DNA of 64,000 nt, taken from assembly GCA_902614055.1 (NCBI GenBank), contig CACMJX010000001.1, positions 124,001 through 188,000 of the forward strand. The letters run 5' to 3'. A program made the translations under genes and the position numbers. This DNA is from an uncultured Pelagibacteraceae bacterium (GTDB lineage Bacteria; Pseudomonadota; Alphaproteobacteria; Pelagibacterales; Pelagibacteraceae). Under the pieces are notes generated by a model. That model ran no database searches. It was not told where the DNA came from and saw only the letters and a list, made by a program, of their open reading frames with translations. Below, one piece after another: positions 29,011 through 38,267 of this stretch (within the stretch, counting starts at the first letter, position 1; each line of letters opens with the position of its first letter).

Positions 29011-29685
29011 ATGATTAAAAATATATCAAATCTTGGTGACGCAGCATTGTACTGTGACTTTGGTACTGAGGTAAATAAACAAATTAACAGAAATGTTATA
29101 AATTATTTTAACAATTTAAGAGATAGTAATTTTTTAGGTATTACAAATATTACACCTAGTTATAATAAACTAGTAATTAGTTTCGATTTAAAACTTACGA
29201 GTTTTGCTAAATTAAAAAAACAAGTTGAAAATCTAGAGTTAAAAAAAAAAAATAATTCAAAAAATAATCTTATTAAAATCCCAGTTTGTTGTGCAGAGGA
29301 ATTTGCACTAGATATAAAACGTTTACAAAAATTATTAAAGATCAATGAAGCAAAAATTTATGAAACATTCTTTTCTAAAAATTATTATTGTTATATGACA
29401 GGTTTTATTGCGGGAATGCCATTCTTAGGAGATATGGATAAATCTCTTTTTGCAAAGCGTTTAGAAACACCAAGAGTTAAGGTCCCAAAAAATTCCATAG
29501 GTATAACAGAGCAATTTTGTAATATTTATACTTTTGAAAGTCCAGGTGGTTGGAATATAATTGGCAAAACACCAGTTGATATTTTTGATAATAAAAAAAA
29601 TACTGAACCTAATCTAATCAACCCAGGTGATACAATATCATTTTATCCGATTTCTAAACTAGAGTATGAAAAAAAATATGAATAA
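29011..29685 (+). CDS. pxpB: 5-oxoprolinase subunit PxpB
   Basis: The 224-residue protein contains the cyclophilin-like (KipI) domain of the 5-oxoprolinase. Signature segments are GDAALYCDFG near 8, MTGFIAGMPFLGDMD near 130, TPRVKVPKNSIGITE near 150, and SPGGWNIIGKTPVDIFD near 176. Its 3' end overlaps pxpC by 20 bases (or 8 if the internal ATG is used), as is usual for this pair. Confidence 0.92.
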   Translation: MIKNISNLGDAALYCDFGTEVNKQINRNVINYFNNLRDSNFLGITNITPSYNKLVISFDLKLTSFAKLKKQVENLELKKKNNSKNNLIKIPVCCAEEFALDIKRLQKLLKINEAKIYETFFSKNYYCYMTGFIAGMPFLGDMDKSLFAKRLETPRVKVPKNSIGITEQFCNIYTFESPGGWNIIGKTPVDIFDNKKNTEPNLINPGDTISFYPISKLEYEKKYE

Positions 29686-30625
29686 AAATTATTTTGAGGT
29701 ATTACGACCAGGTATCAATTCTACATTTCAAGACAATGGTAGAAATAATTTTTATCATATAGGCATACCTTTTAGTGGAGCAATGGATAATAGGAATTTT
29801 ATATTAGCAAATACCATTTCAAACAATGAAATAAATAATCCGGTCCTAGAATTTGCATATCAAGGTCCAAAATTGAAATATATAGGAAAAAATATCTCCA
29901 TCAATGTTACTGGAGATGTTAATTTTAAAATAATAAGAAAAAACAAAAATTTAGAATTGAGTTGTTATGAAAATATTATTTTAGAGAATAATGATTGCTT
30001 AGATATACTGTCTACCAATCGATCAGTATATGGTTATTTATCTATTGGAGGTACATTTGAGGTAGATTATTATTTAAATAGTTGTTCTACAAATACTAAG
30101 GCTAAAATTGGCGCGAATAGTGGAAAAAAACTTGAGAAAGGACAAATAATTCATTTAAAAAATATAAAAAAAATCCTGCCAAAAAATAAAATAGAATACC
30201 TAAATTCTAAAATTGAAAATATTAGAATAATAAAAGGACCCCATTTTGATTATTTTTCAAAGAATGCAATAGATTCATTTTTAAGTGATGAATTTAATGT
30301 AACCAAATTAAGTGACCGTATGGGAATAAGACTTAAAGGACCTAAGATTAGTAATATTAAAAATACAAATATAAAGTCAGAAGGATTAGTGAAGGGTGTT
30401 ATCCAAATCACAGCGGATGGGGATCCAATAATTATGCTATCTGATCATGGAACAATAGGGGGTTACCCTAAGATTGGAGTTGTAATAAGTGCTGATTATG
30501 ACAAACTAGTACAAATTCCTTCAGGATCAAAAATTAAATTTAAAGAAATTAATTTAAAAGATGCAGAAACTATTTTTAAGTTGTATGAGATGGAAACTCA
30601 AAATTTGATTTCCAATATTAAATGA
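29666..30625 (+). CDS. pxpC: 5-oxoprolinase subunit PxpC
   Basis: The 319-residue protein is the biotin-dependent-carboxylase-like (KipA) partner of PxpB. It has RPGINSTFQDNGR near 12, SGAMDNRNFILAN near 35, DRMGIRLKGP near 221 and the strongly conserved SEGLVKGVIQITADGDPI near 240, followed by HGTIGGYPKIGVV. Translation could also start at the ATG at 29678. It overlaps the following DMT gene by 4 bases. Confidence 0.92.
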   Translation: MKKNMNKNYFEVLRPGINSTFQDNGRNNFYHIGIPFSGAMDNRNFILANTISNNEINNPVLEFAYQGPKLKYIGKNISINVTGDVNFKIIRKNKNLELSCYENIILENNDCLDILSTNRSVYGYLSIGGTFEVDYYLNSCSTNTKAKIGANSGKKLEKGQIIHLKNIKKILPKNKIEYLNSKIENIRIIKGPHFDYFSKNAIDSFLSDEFNVTKLSDRMGIRLKGPKISNIKNTNIKSEGLVKGVIQITADGDPIIMLSDHGTIGGYPKIGVVISADYDKLVQIPSGSKIKFKEINLKDAETIFKLYEMETQNLISNIK

Positions 30626-31500
30626 ATTTTATTTCAAAGATACCAGGTCCATTATTAATCTTTTTTGGCGCATTTTGTCTTAGTTTTGGTGGGTTGATTG
30701 TTAAATCATTTGAAGGATCAACTTTATGGCAAATTTTATTTTGGAGACAGGTTTTTTTTATAATTGTGGTAACTATTTTTTTAATTGTAACTTACAAACA
30801 AGAGGTATTTAAAAAAATTTACATATCGGGAATTCCTGGCTTAATTGGTGGAATTATATTGGGTATTGGATTTAGCAGTTATGTTTTTGCTATGTACAAT
30901 ACTACCGTTGCAAATACAAATTTTATAATACAAACACAAACAATTTTCCTAGCGATATTTGGATATTTTTTTTTGAAAGAAAAAATTTCAAAAATTACTT
31001 TAGCTTCTATTATTTTAGCAATTTCTGGATTAATTTTAATGCTAGGAAATACTCTATCAAGTGGACAAATGTCTGGAAATATTGTTGCCTTTGTTATGCC
31101 AATTACCTTTGCAACTCTAATTTTAATTGTAAGAAGATATCCTCATGTGGATATGGTACCCCTACAATTAGTTGCAGGAATAGTTGCAATGATAATAGGT
31201 TTTTTAGCTTCAACAAAAATTTTTATATCTTTAAATGACATGTTTTTGGCATTTTTGTCTGGGACATTTCAAATAGGACTTGGCTTTATTTTAATAACAA
31301 TTGGTGCAAGAAAAACTTTATCAGCTATGGTCGGCATAATAATGCTCACAGAGGCAATACTTGGTCCTCTTTGGGCTTGGCTATTTGTAAATGAAAACCC
31401 TTCATTCTACGTATTAATAGGAGGAAGCATTATAATTTTTGCAGTTTTTCTACAATTTGTCTCATCCTTTACAAAAGAAAATAAATATAATCCTCAATAA
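30622..31500 (+). CDS. DMT-superfamily (EamA) transporter
   Basis: The 292-residue protein has ten hydrophobic helices in two EamA halves; LKEKISKITLASIILAISGL at the end of the first half and LGPLWAWLFVNENPS in the second are typical. It overlaps pxpC by 4 bases, and its stop overlaps the ATG of the next gene by one base, so it may serve oxoproline/glutamate metabolism or only share the transcript. Substrate and direction are unknown. Confidence 0.88.
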   Translation: MNFISKIPGPLLIFFGAFCLSFGGLIVKSFEGSTLWQILFWRQVFFIIVVTIFLIVTYKQEVFKKIYISGIPGLIGGIILGIGFSSYVFAMYNTTVANTNFIIQTQTIFLAIFGYFFLKEKISKITLASIILAISGLILMLGNTLSSGQMSGNIVAFVMPITFATLILIVRRYPHVDMVPLQLVAGIVAMIIGFLASTKIFISLNDMFLAFLSGTFQIGLGFILITIGARKTLSAMVGIIMLTEAILGPLWAWLFVNENPSFYVLIGGSIIIFAVFLQFVSSFTKENKYNPQ

Positions 31501-32738
31501 TGAAATTAGCTATTATAGGCTCTGGTATATCAGGTCTAAGTGCAGCGTATAGTTTATCTAAAAAATATAAAGTAGATCTATTTGAGAAAGAAGACCATTT
31601 TGGAGGTCATTCTCATACTATTGATGTTAATGTTGGAGATAATATAGTCCCTGTTGATATAGGCTTTATTGTCTTCAATAAAAAAACCTATCCAAATTTA
31701 ATAAATTTTTTTCAAGAAAATGATATTGCTATAGAAGAAAGTAATATGTCATTCTCAGTATCTGTTAGAGACTCAAATATAGAATATTGTGGAAAAGGTC
31801 TTTCTGGAATCTTTAGCAATAAATTAAACTTGTTAAATATAAAATTTTTGAAGATGTTTTTTACTATAATTAGTTTTTATAAACAAAGTGAAAACCAAGA
31901 TTCAATTAACGAAAATATTACTTTAGGCAGCTATTTAGACAATTTAAAATTATCAGAGTATTTTATCAAATTCCATATTATTCCTATGGTATCAGCTATA
32001 TGGTCAATGCCCCCGTATGAGGCAAAACAAATGCCGTTGAAATTTTTTTTTAAATTTTTTCAAAATCATGGGTTATTCAAATTAAAAGATCGACCGCAAT
32101 GGTTCACAGTTTCCAAAAGAAGTAGAACATATGTAGATAAAATTCTAAGCAAAATCAGTGGTGAATATTATAAAAATTACAATATCAATAAAATTAAAAG
32201 AATTGGATCAGGAGTTCAGGTTTATTACGGAGATAAAAATGAATATTTTACTTACGATAAAGTCGTATTGGCTACTCATGCTAATCAAGCTCTTTCTTTA
32301 ATTGAAAATCCTGAAGAAATAGAAAATAAGATCTTAAGTAATTTTAAATATAAAACAAATGAGGCCATAGTCCATGAGGATATAAGTTATATGCCAAAAA
32401 ATGAAAGTGCTTGGTGTTCATGGAATTCCTCGATCGAGTCTGAGAATAGTGAAAAAAATTCAATTACTTATTGGTTAAACCTATTACAAAATTTGAATAT
32501 AAGTAAAAATATTTTTTTAACTTTAAATCCTTACTTAGAGATACCCGAAGAAAAAATAATCCGAAAAGTTATATTTACACACCCTTACTTTGATCAAAAT
32601 GCAATCAATAGTCAGAAAGATCTTCACCTAATTCAAAATAAAAATAATATTTTATTTTGTGGTAGTTATTTTGGATATGGATTTCATGAAGATGGTATTA
32701 AATCATCAATAGATATGATTAAGTATATTAATGCCTGA
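31500..32738 (+). CDS. FAD-dependent amine-oxidase-family oxidoreductase of lipid modification operon
   Basis: The 412-residue protein starts with a Rossmann FAD loop (IIGSGISGLSAAYSLS, Gly7-x-Gly9-x-x-Gly12) followed by the second glycine motif GGHSHTIDV. SYFGYGFHEDGIKSS at the C-terminus closes the FAD site. Members of this group form an operon with DUF1365 and a cyclopropane-synthase-like methyltransferase, exactly as here. In Rhodobacter a homologous flavoprotein desaturates a methylated fatty acid on the way to furan fatty acids (family knowledge); the same job here is an inference. It overlaps the DUF1365 gene by 8 bases. Confidence 0.8.
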   Translation: MKLAIIGSGISGLSAAYSLSKKYKVDLFEKEDHFGGHSHTIDVNVGDNIVPVDIGFIVFNKKTYPNLINFFQENDIAIEESNMSFSVSVRDSNIEYCGKGLSGIFSNKLNLLNIKFLKMFFTIISFYKQSENQDSINENITLGSYLDNLKLSEYFIKFHIIPMVSAIWSMPPYEAKQMPLKFFFKFFQNHGLFKLKDRPQWFTVSKRSRTYVDKILSKISGEYYKNYNINKIKRIGSGVQVYYGDKNEYFTYDKVVLATHANQALSLIENPEEIENKILSNFKYKTNEAIVHEDISYMPKNESAWCSWNSSIESENSEKNSITYWLNLLQNLNISKNIFLTLNPYLEIPEEKIIRKVIFTHPYFDQNAINSQKDLHLIQNKNNILFCGSYFGYGFHEDGIKSSIDMIKYINA

Positions 32739-33507
32739 AAACTCTAAGATATACGTAGGAAAAGTAATACACAGAAGATTTAAACCTAAAAATCATTATT
32801 TCAAATATAGGGTTTTTTCATTATTGATAGACTTAGATGATTTAAATGAAATTGATAATAAAATTAAATTATTTTCATATAATAAGTTCAATATAATTAG
32901 TTTTTTTGACAAAGACCATGGGGATAGAGATGGCACCTCTTTAAAAAACTGGGTAAAAAAAAAACTAGAAAATATCGGTATTGACAATAAAGAGGTTAAA
33001 ATCAAATTATTCTGTTATCCAAGAATATTAGGTTACGTATTTAATCCTCTAAGTGTTTTCTTTATATATGATAAGTACGACAAGATAATCTCTTTATTTT
33101 ATGAGGTTAAAAATACATTTGGTGAACAACACACATACATTTTCAAAGCAGAAGATAATGAAACTTTAAAAAATAGTTGTGTAAAAAAATTTCATGTATC
33201 ACCCTTCATAGATATGGAGTGTAATTACAAATTTAGAGTAAATAAGCCCTCAGACAAAATATCAGTTATAATTGACCAATCTGATAATGATGGAAAACTT
33301 TTATTCGCATCTCAGGACGGTACCGCAAAAGAATTTAGTAATAAAAATCTATTCGTTTCCTATATTTTTCACCCCTTGATGACATTTAAAGTTATTGTCG
33401 CAATCCACTATGAGGCATTTAAACTATGGTTAAAAGGAATAAAGTTTATTAAAAAAAAAATAAATATTAAAAATAATAGCTCGGTAGAAAAAAGTGAATT
33501 TGAATAA
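32731..33507 (+). CDS. DUF1365 family protein
   Basis: The 258-residue protein shows DUF1365 signatures: KVIHRRFKPKNHYFKYRVF near 11-29, LFCYPRILGYVFNPLSVFF near 92, and KKFHVSPFIDMECNYKF near 150. DUF1365 proteins are almost always found between the FAD oxidoreductase and the Cfa-like methyltransferase, and have no proven reaction. A role in making or handling modified fatty acyl chains of phospholipids is inferred from that context. It overlaps its neighbours by 8 and 14 bases, so translation is coupled along the operon. Confidence 0.85.
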   Translation: MPENSKIYVGKVIHRRFKPKNHYFKYRVFSLLIDLDDLNEIDNKIKLFSYNKFNIISFFDKDHGDRDGTSLKNWVKKKLENIGIDNKEVKIKLFCYPRILGYVFNPLSVFFIYDKYDKIISLFYEVKNTFGEQHTYIFKAEDNETLKNSCVKKFHVSPFIDMECNYKFRVNKPSDKISVIIDQSDNDGKLLFASQDGTAKEFSNKNLFVSYIFHPLMTFKVIVAIHYEAFKLWLKGIKFIKKKINIKNNSSVEKSEFE

Positions 33508-34666
33508 ATTATCAGACAAGATTGTCTTTAACTCACTAAAATTTATTAAACATGGAAATTTAAAAATAATAAACCATGATGGAAAAGAATATAACTTCGG
33601 AAATGTTAATGAAAAATTAAATGCTGATCTAAAAATAAATAAACCAGGGTTAACTTTTAAAATTATCAAAAATGGAAGTGTAGGTCTAGCAGAAGCATAT
33701 ATGGATAATTATTTTGAGACAAATAATTTAACTAATCTTATAGAACTAGCGGCAAAAAATATAAAAATAGTTCATAAATTTTCTGGCTCTTTCGATCTTT
33801 CAATATTTAATAAAATCAAAGGTTTGTTTATTAAAAATAATAAATCTAGGAGTAAAGAAAACATTAGAAAACATTATGATTTAGGTAATGAATTTTTCTC
33901 ATTATGGCTTGATAAAACCCTAACTTATTCTAGTGCAATTTTTGACGATAGTAATGATTTGGAAAGAGCACAGATAAATAAATATAAAAAACTCTCGAGT
34001 CTTGTTAAGCCTAAATCAGGCGATAAGATGCTTGAGATTGGTTGTGGGTGGGGAGGATTCGCAGAATATATTGGAAAAAATTATGACGTAAAGTTAGATT
34101 GTATAACAATCTCTAAAAAACAATACGAATATTCAAAAGAAAGAATTCACAAAAATGGTTTGAATGAGAAAATAAATATACAAATGTTAGATTTTAGAGA
34201 TGTTAAAAATAATTATAACTCAATAGCTTCTATAGAAATGATAGAAGCGGTAGGACAGAGTTATTTAAAAAATTATTTTAATACTATTAAAGAAAACTTA
34301 GTCGAAGGAGGTACAGCAGCCATACAATCAATTACTATAGATGACTCTATATATGATAGATATAAAAGTAAAACTGATTTTATCCAAAAATATATTTTTC
34401 CTGGTGGTTTTTTACCTAGTAAAAATGAGTTAGTAAATCTTGCAAACCAATCTGGACTTAAGTTTGAGAATTGTAATTCTTATGGTGATCATTACTCAAA
34501 TACACTAAATATTTGGAGAGAAGAATTCTTAGAAAAATGGGAACAAATTTCATCCCAAGGTTTTGACAATACTTTTAAAAGAATGTGGAATTTTTATTTA
34601 TCTTATTGTGAAGCCGGTTTTAAATCAAAAAATATAGACTTAATTCAATTTGCTCTTCAAAAATAA
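33494..34666 (+). CDS. cyclopropane-fatty-acyl-phospholipid synthase family methyltransferase
   Basis: The 390-residue AdoMet-dependent enzyme adds a methyl or methylene group to unsaturated acyl chains in membrane phospholipids. Visible motifs are NIRKHYDLGNEFFSLWLD near 122, MLEIGCGWGGFAEYIG near 178 for AdoMet binding, SIEMIEAVG near 248, and YIFPGGFLPS near 299. It starts at GTG within the DUF1365 gene. It could be a true cyclopropane synthase or the UfaM-like methylase of furan fatty acid synthesis; the sequence alone does not decide. Confidence 0.9.
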   Translation: MNLNKLSDKIVFNSLKFIKHGNLKIINHDGKEYNFGNVNEKLNADLKINKPGLTFKIIKNGSVGLAEAYMDNYFETNNLTNLIELAAKNIKIVHKFSGSFDLSIFNKIKGLFIKNNKSRSKENIRKHYDLGNEFFSLWLDKTLTYSSAIFDDSNDLERAQINKYKKLSSLVKPKSGDKMLEIGCGWGGFAEYIGKNYDVKLDCITISKKQYEYSKERIHKNGLNEKINIQMLDFRDVKNNYNSIASIEMIEAVGQSYLKNYFNTIKENLVEGGTAAIQSITIDDSIYDRYKSKTDFIQKYIFPGGFLPSKNELVNLANQSGLKFENCNSYGDHYSNTLNIWREEFLEKWEQISSQGFDNTFKRMWNFYLSYCEAGFKSKNIDLIQFALQK

Positions 34667-34674
34667 ATAATACT

Positions 34675-35211
34675 ATGAAAATTAAATATTTATTATTGAT
34701 AATAATCTCAGTATTGATTACAAGTTGTTCATCAAACCAAGCAATGAAACCAGAAGATTTCAAAAACCAAAAACCTAGATTAATAATAGAAGAGTATTTA
34801 TCTGGAAATGTAAAAGCATGGGGAATTTTACAAAATAGATCAGGTAAAGTAACAAGACAATTTTCTGCAGACCTAGATGGAAAGTGGGATGGAAAACAAT
34901 TAATACTTGACGAAAAATTTGTTTGGAACGATGGAGAAATTCAAAATAGGCAATGGACAATCAATAAATTCGATGAACATAACTATGAAGGCACTGCTGG
35001 AGATGTAGTTGGTACTGCAAAAGGTTTTTCTTATGGTCCTGCATTTAAATTTGAATATGTACTGTTAGTTCCTGTCAAAGGAAGAGAAATGAAAATAACT
35101 TTTGATGATTGGATCTTTATGCAAGATGAAAGAGTAGCAATTAATAGAGCAAAAATGACTAAGTTTGGTATTAAAGTTGCAGAATTAACTGTGATGTTTG
35201 TAAAAGATTAA
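34675..35211 (+). CDS. DUF3833 family lipoprotein
   Basis: The 178-residue protein has a type II signal peptide with lipobox LITSC, so Cys18 would be lipidated. The mature part matches DUF3833: LIIEEYLSGNVKAWGILQNR near 35, WTINKFDEHNYEGTAGDVVG near 98, and DDWIFMQDERVAINRAKM near 146. It is the last gene of the FAD-DUF1365-methyltransferase operon, 8 bases after the methyltransferase. It presumably acts in the envelope in the same lipid pathway; the function is unproven. Confidence 0.85.
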   Translation: MKIKYLLLIIISVLITSCSSNQAMKPEDFKNQKPRLIIEEYLSGNVKAWGILQNRSGKVTRQFSADLDGKWDGKQLILDEKFVWNDGEIQNRQWTINKFDEHNYEGTAGDVVGTAKGFSYGPAFKFEYVLLVPVKGREMKITFDDWIFMQDERVAINRAKMTKFGIKVAELTVMFVKD

Positions 35212-35213
35212 AT

Positions 35214-35969
35214 TTATTTTTTTTGAAGCTTCGTCATTTTTCTTATCAAATATAAGTAGATACCATTTGGCAAAATCTTGAAAAATTTTAATATTAAAAA
35301 TAAACTTCTAGGAAAAGCTATTTCAAATGAATTTTTATTTATTAAACCATCATAAATCTGTTCAGCCGCATATTGTGTGGTTTTTAAAAATGGCATTTTA
35401 AATGTGTTTTTATCCGTAAGTCTTGTCTTGATAAATCCAGGGCTGACTAGACATACGCGAACATCATATCTTTGAAAATCAAGATATAAACTTTCTGCTA
35501 AATTAATAAGAGCTGCTTTTGCAGGCCCATAGGCAGTTGAATTTGGCAATCCTCTGTATCCTGCAGTAGAAGATACAATAGAAATAACTCCTTGCCTTTT
35601 TTCTTTGTAATATTTTTCAACAGCTTTAATACAATTTATGGTTCCAATATAATTCACATTTGTAACATCAATTATATTCTGAAGATCAAAATCCTTCTCC
35701 TTTTCAGGCTCATAAATTGCAGTAGAAAAAAAACAAATATCAACCTTATTGTATTTCTCCACGATTGTTTTAAAAACTGAATTACATGCTTCATAATCAA
35801 CAATATCTAATTTCAAATAATCAATATTTTCATTTTTATCTGAAATATCTTTTAAGACTTCCTCACGTCTTGATGATATAATTACCTGCCATCCTTTATT
35901 TGCAAACTTTAATGCAACTGCTTTTCCTATTCCACTGCTTCCACCGGTTATCCAAATTACTTTTTTCAT
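35214..35969 (-). CDS. short-chain dehydrogenase/reductase
   Basis: The 251-residue protein is a classical SDR: cofactor loop WITGGSSGIGKAVALKF at 5-21, SIVSSTAGYRG near 130 with the catalytic Ser, and STAYGPAKAALI near 143 with Tyr and Lys. It ends with a hydrophobic and basic C-terminal tail, suggesting membrane contact. It is convergent with the lipid operon (2-bp gap) and may reduce a lipid-derived carbonyl; the substrate is not known. Confidence 0.88.
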   Translation of the reverse strand: MKKVIWITGGSSGIGKAVALKFANKGWQVIISSRREEVLKDISDKNENIDYLKLDIVDYEACNSVFKTIVEKYNKVDICFFSTAIYEPEKEKDFDLQNIIDVTNVNYIGTINCIKAVEKYYKEKRQGVISIVSSTAGYRGLPNSTAYGPAKAALINLAESLYLDFQRYDVRVCLVSPGFIKTRLTDKNTFKMPFLKTTQYAAEQIYDGLINKNSFEIAFPRSLFLILKFFKILPNGIYLYLIRKMTKLQKK

Positions 35970-36007
35970 CTATTTTTCATTGTTTTATCACATAAATTTT
36001 TATCGAC

Positions 36008-36301
36008 ATGCGACAAGAATTGAATAGTATTAATTATATTGAGAACTATATCAACTACATGTTCAAAATTATAATCATATATGAGTTAATTTTCGTCGCG
36101 TTTTGGAATATTCTTTATTATTCTAACTCTGGGGTTGAGAACTGGTTCCAAGAAAAAATTTTGACAGCAATATTTGTATTTCTATCTACAATGGCTTTAG
36201 GATTAACTTTAATTTATGTGATTTACTATAGTTTAAAAATTACAGGGCTATCAAAAATTTTAAAATCACTTAAAGATCCTAGAGACAGCAAAACACAATA
36301 A
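36008..36301 (+). CDS. small membrane protein, unknown
   Basis: The 97-residue protein has two hydrophobic helices (about residues 18-37 and 52-73) and a polar, basic C-terminus. I do not recognise the family. It lies divergently from the SDR (38-bp gap), and its stop abuts the end of the DUF2256 gene on the opposite strand. Codon use and AT-richness are like the neighbours, so it is probably real. Confidence 0.6.
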   Translation: MRQELNSINYIENYINYMFKIIIIYELIFVAFWNILYYSNSGVENWFQEKILTAIFVFLSTMALGLTLIYVIYYSLKITGLSKILKSLKDPRDSKTQ

Positions 36302-36430
36302 TTAATTATTAGAGGCGCATCTCTTAGAGCAATACTTAACTTTTTCCCAATTAAGTTTCCATTTCTTTCTCCAAGAAAAAGGCTTGTTACAAACTTTGCA
36401 TACCTTAGTTGGTAGGTTTTGTTTTTTCAT
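36302..36430 (-). CDS. DUF2256 zinc-ribbon microprotein
   Basis: A 42-codon reading frame encodes [20 protein letters not shown] followed by a [11 protein letters not shown] end. The two Cys pairs (CxxC and CxxxC with basic and aromatic residues between) are the DUF2256 signature, a small family typically found beside photolyase-type genes, as here. It overlaps the DUF393 gene by 26 bases and is the third gene of the photolyase operon. Function is unknown; four cysteines suggest zinc binding. Confidence 0.85.
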   Translation of the reverse strand: MKKQNLPTKVCKVCNKPFSWRKKWKLNWEKVKYCSKRCASNN

Positions 36431-36776
36431 TTAATTGTTTTCTGTTTTTTAAAAATAAGAAAAATGCAGCAATTTCGTATATATAATGAAAAATAATAAA
36501 TAAGGGTTTTATTGAAAAAATCTTAGATAGTATTTTATATTTTGGTATTTTTGACCAAATTATAATAAATGCTTTAGCACCCCCAATAACTTCACCATCA
36601 TTGATTACATGCAACCTTCTGAGCAACTCTTTTTGCGACTTAGATGTTATTTTTATAGCCTCATCATTATTTGTAATATCTATCCACTCCAAATCACTAT
36701 TTGCAATTTTTTTATAATGATTAATTTCCATTCTACAAATATTGCAAGAATCGTTAAAATAAACTTTAATTCCCAT
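36405..36776 (-). CDS. DUF393 (DCC) thiol-oxidoreductase-like protein
   Basis: The 123-residue protein begins with [19 protein letters not shown], the D-x-C-x-x-C region of the DUF393/DCC family, followed by a thioredoxin-like fold and a hydrophobic C-terminus with RK-rich tail. The first residue of the DxxCxxC is Asp with Ser replacing the usual Gly. It overlaps the photolyase upstream by 11 bases and DUF2256 downstream by 26 bases. Confidence 0.82.
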   Translation of the reverse strand: MGIKVYFNDSCNICRMEINHYKKIANSDLEWIDITNNDEAIKITSKSQKELLRRLHVINDGEVIGGAKAFIIIWSKIPKYKILSKIFSIKPLFIIFHYIYEIAAFFLFLKNRKQLNEKTKPTN

Positions 36777-38262
36777 GAGTATTATCTTTAATGAATTTGT
36801 TTGCTTCTGATAATATTAATTTTTTTCTATCTTCTTTCATTTTATCAAAAATTCTTACCATCATAGACAACCTTGGATTTTTCAAAAAAAATTTTCTATT
36901 TCTATCTATGAAACGCCAGTAAAGTCCATCCATAACATTACACCAATTGCCCCTTTTAAAATCCATCATTTTCATAAAATAACTTGATCCACAGATATAA
37001 GGCTTAGTTGCGAAAATTCCACCATCACTAAACAAACCCATTCCATAAACATTTGGAACCATAACCCAATCAGATGAGTCCACAAACATTTCCATGAACC
37101 ATTTATAAACTGATTTTGGTTCAACTTCGCATAAATTCATAATATTTGACAATATCATTAATCTTTCAATGTGGTGCGACCAACCAAATTTGTCAGCATT
37201 TTTAATTGCATGATCTAAAGGATCTAAACCAGTGCTGCCATCATAGAATGTATCTTTCATTTTTCTATTATGTTTAAAGAAATTTCCACTTTCCATTTCT
37301 TTACTATAATTTTGATATATTCCTCTCATAAACTCTCTCCAACCAATTATTTGTCTTATATAACCTTCTAAAGAATTTAGTCTCACACTCTTACTGTGGT
37401 GATAAGTCATTATTTTTTGAATGATAATGTCTGGAGTTATTAAACCTAGATTTAAATACGGACTAAGAGCACTGTGAAATAAAATATTATTTTTTTGATC
37501 AACTGCATCTTCGTAATCACCAAATAGGTTTAACTTATCTTTAATAAAAAAATCTAATAATTTTGAAATATCTTTATATTCAGTTGCAAACCAAAATTTT
37601 TTGGTATCACCTGGATGTTTACTAAATAATTTTTCAATAATTGGTTTTAAACTTTTTGTATGTTTAGTTTCTTTAATTTCTGGAAATTTTGGTATTAAGA
37701 TATTTTTTGGCAGTTTTTTTCTATTATCCTCATCAAAACTCCATTTTCCTCCCTCTGGTGTACCATCTTTGTTTAACAAAATATTTAATCTTTCTCGCTT
37801 TTCTTTATAAAACTTTGCCATAAAGGGTTTTTTTGTTTTTGATAAATATTTTTTAAAATCTTCACGACTATCTAAAAACATTGGTGATCGAATTATATTC
37901 CAATGAATATTTTGTTTTTTTAAAAAATTATTTATTTTTGTTTCAAAAAATTTATCCTCTATTTCAAAACTAGTTACTTCTTTTATCTTATTCATCTTTA
38001 ACAATTTTTCTAATTTCTTCGTATAGTCCTTTTTAAAATCAGTAGAATCAATTTTTGAGTAATTAAGCTTAAATTTATTTTCCTTCAATTTATCCGCATA
38101 AGATCTCATTGAAGATAAAAATAGTAGAATTTTTAATTTATGATGTCTTTCATATGTACATAATTGGTAGTCTTCTGACATAAAAAATAGGTGGTCTTTT
38201 TTGAAGCGGTCGAGGTTTTTTAATGGAAATAACTGATTTCCAAGTATAAAAAATAATTTCAT
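36766..38262 (-). CDS. photolyase/cryptochrome of the FeS-BCP (6-4)-like clade, apparently without FeS ligands
   Basis: The 498-residue flavoprotein belongs to the bacterial 'photolyase-related' clade (PhrB/CryB type): SLEGYIRQIIGWREFMRG near 297-314, the His pair WSHHIERLM at 361-369 used by (6-4) photolyases, and LYWRFIDRNRKFFLKNPRLS near 447. In PhrB a 4Fe-4S cluster is held by four Cys. Here only Cys378, Cys424 and Cys441 occur in the region, and the expected CxxC is replaced by KRGNW, so the cluster is probably lost or altered. It starts 10 bases from the divergent SDR gene and leads an operon with DUF393 and DUF2256. Confidence 0.88.
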   Translation of the reverse strand: MKLFFILGNQLFPLKNLDRFKKDHLFFMSEDYQLCTYERHHKLKILLFLSSMRSYADKLKENKFKLNYSKIDSTDFKKDYTKKLEKLLKMNKIKEVTSFEIEDKFFETKINNFLKKQNIHWNIIRSPMFLDSREDFKKYLSKTKKPFMAKFYKEKRERLNILLNKDGTPEGGKWSFDEDNRKKLPKNILIPKFPEIKETKHTKSLKPIIEKLFSKHPGDTKKFWFATEYKDISKLLDFFIKDKLNLFGDYEDAVDQKNNILFHSALSPYLNLGLITPDIIIQKIMTYHHSKSVRLNSLEGYIRQIIGWREFMRGIYQNYSKEMESGNFFKHNRKMKDTFYDGSTGLDPLDHAIKNADKFGWSHHIERLMILSNIMNLCEVEPKSVYKWFMEMFVDSSDWVMVPNVYGMGLFSDGGIFATKPYICGSSYFMKMMDFKRGNWCNVMDGLYWRFIDRNRKFFLKNPRLSMMVRIFDKMKEDRKKLILSEANKFIKDNTHGN

Positions 38263-38267
38263 TAATT

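Noticed and set aside
29160-29345. 61-codon frame opposite pxpB
   Set aside because: Low-complexity Phe/Leu-rich translation of the reverse strand of a conserved gene.
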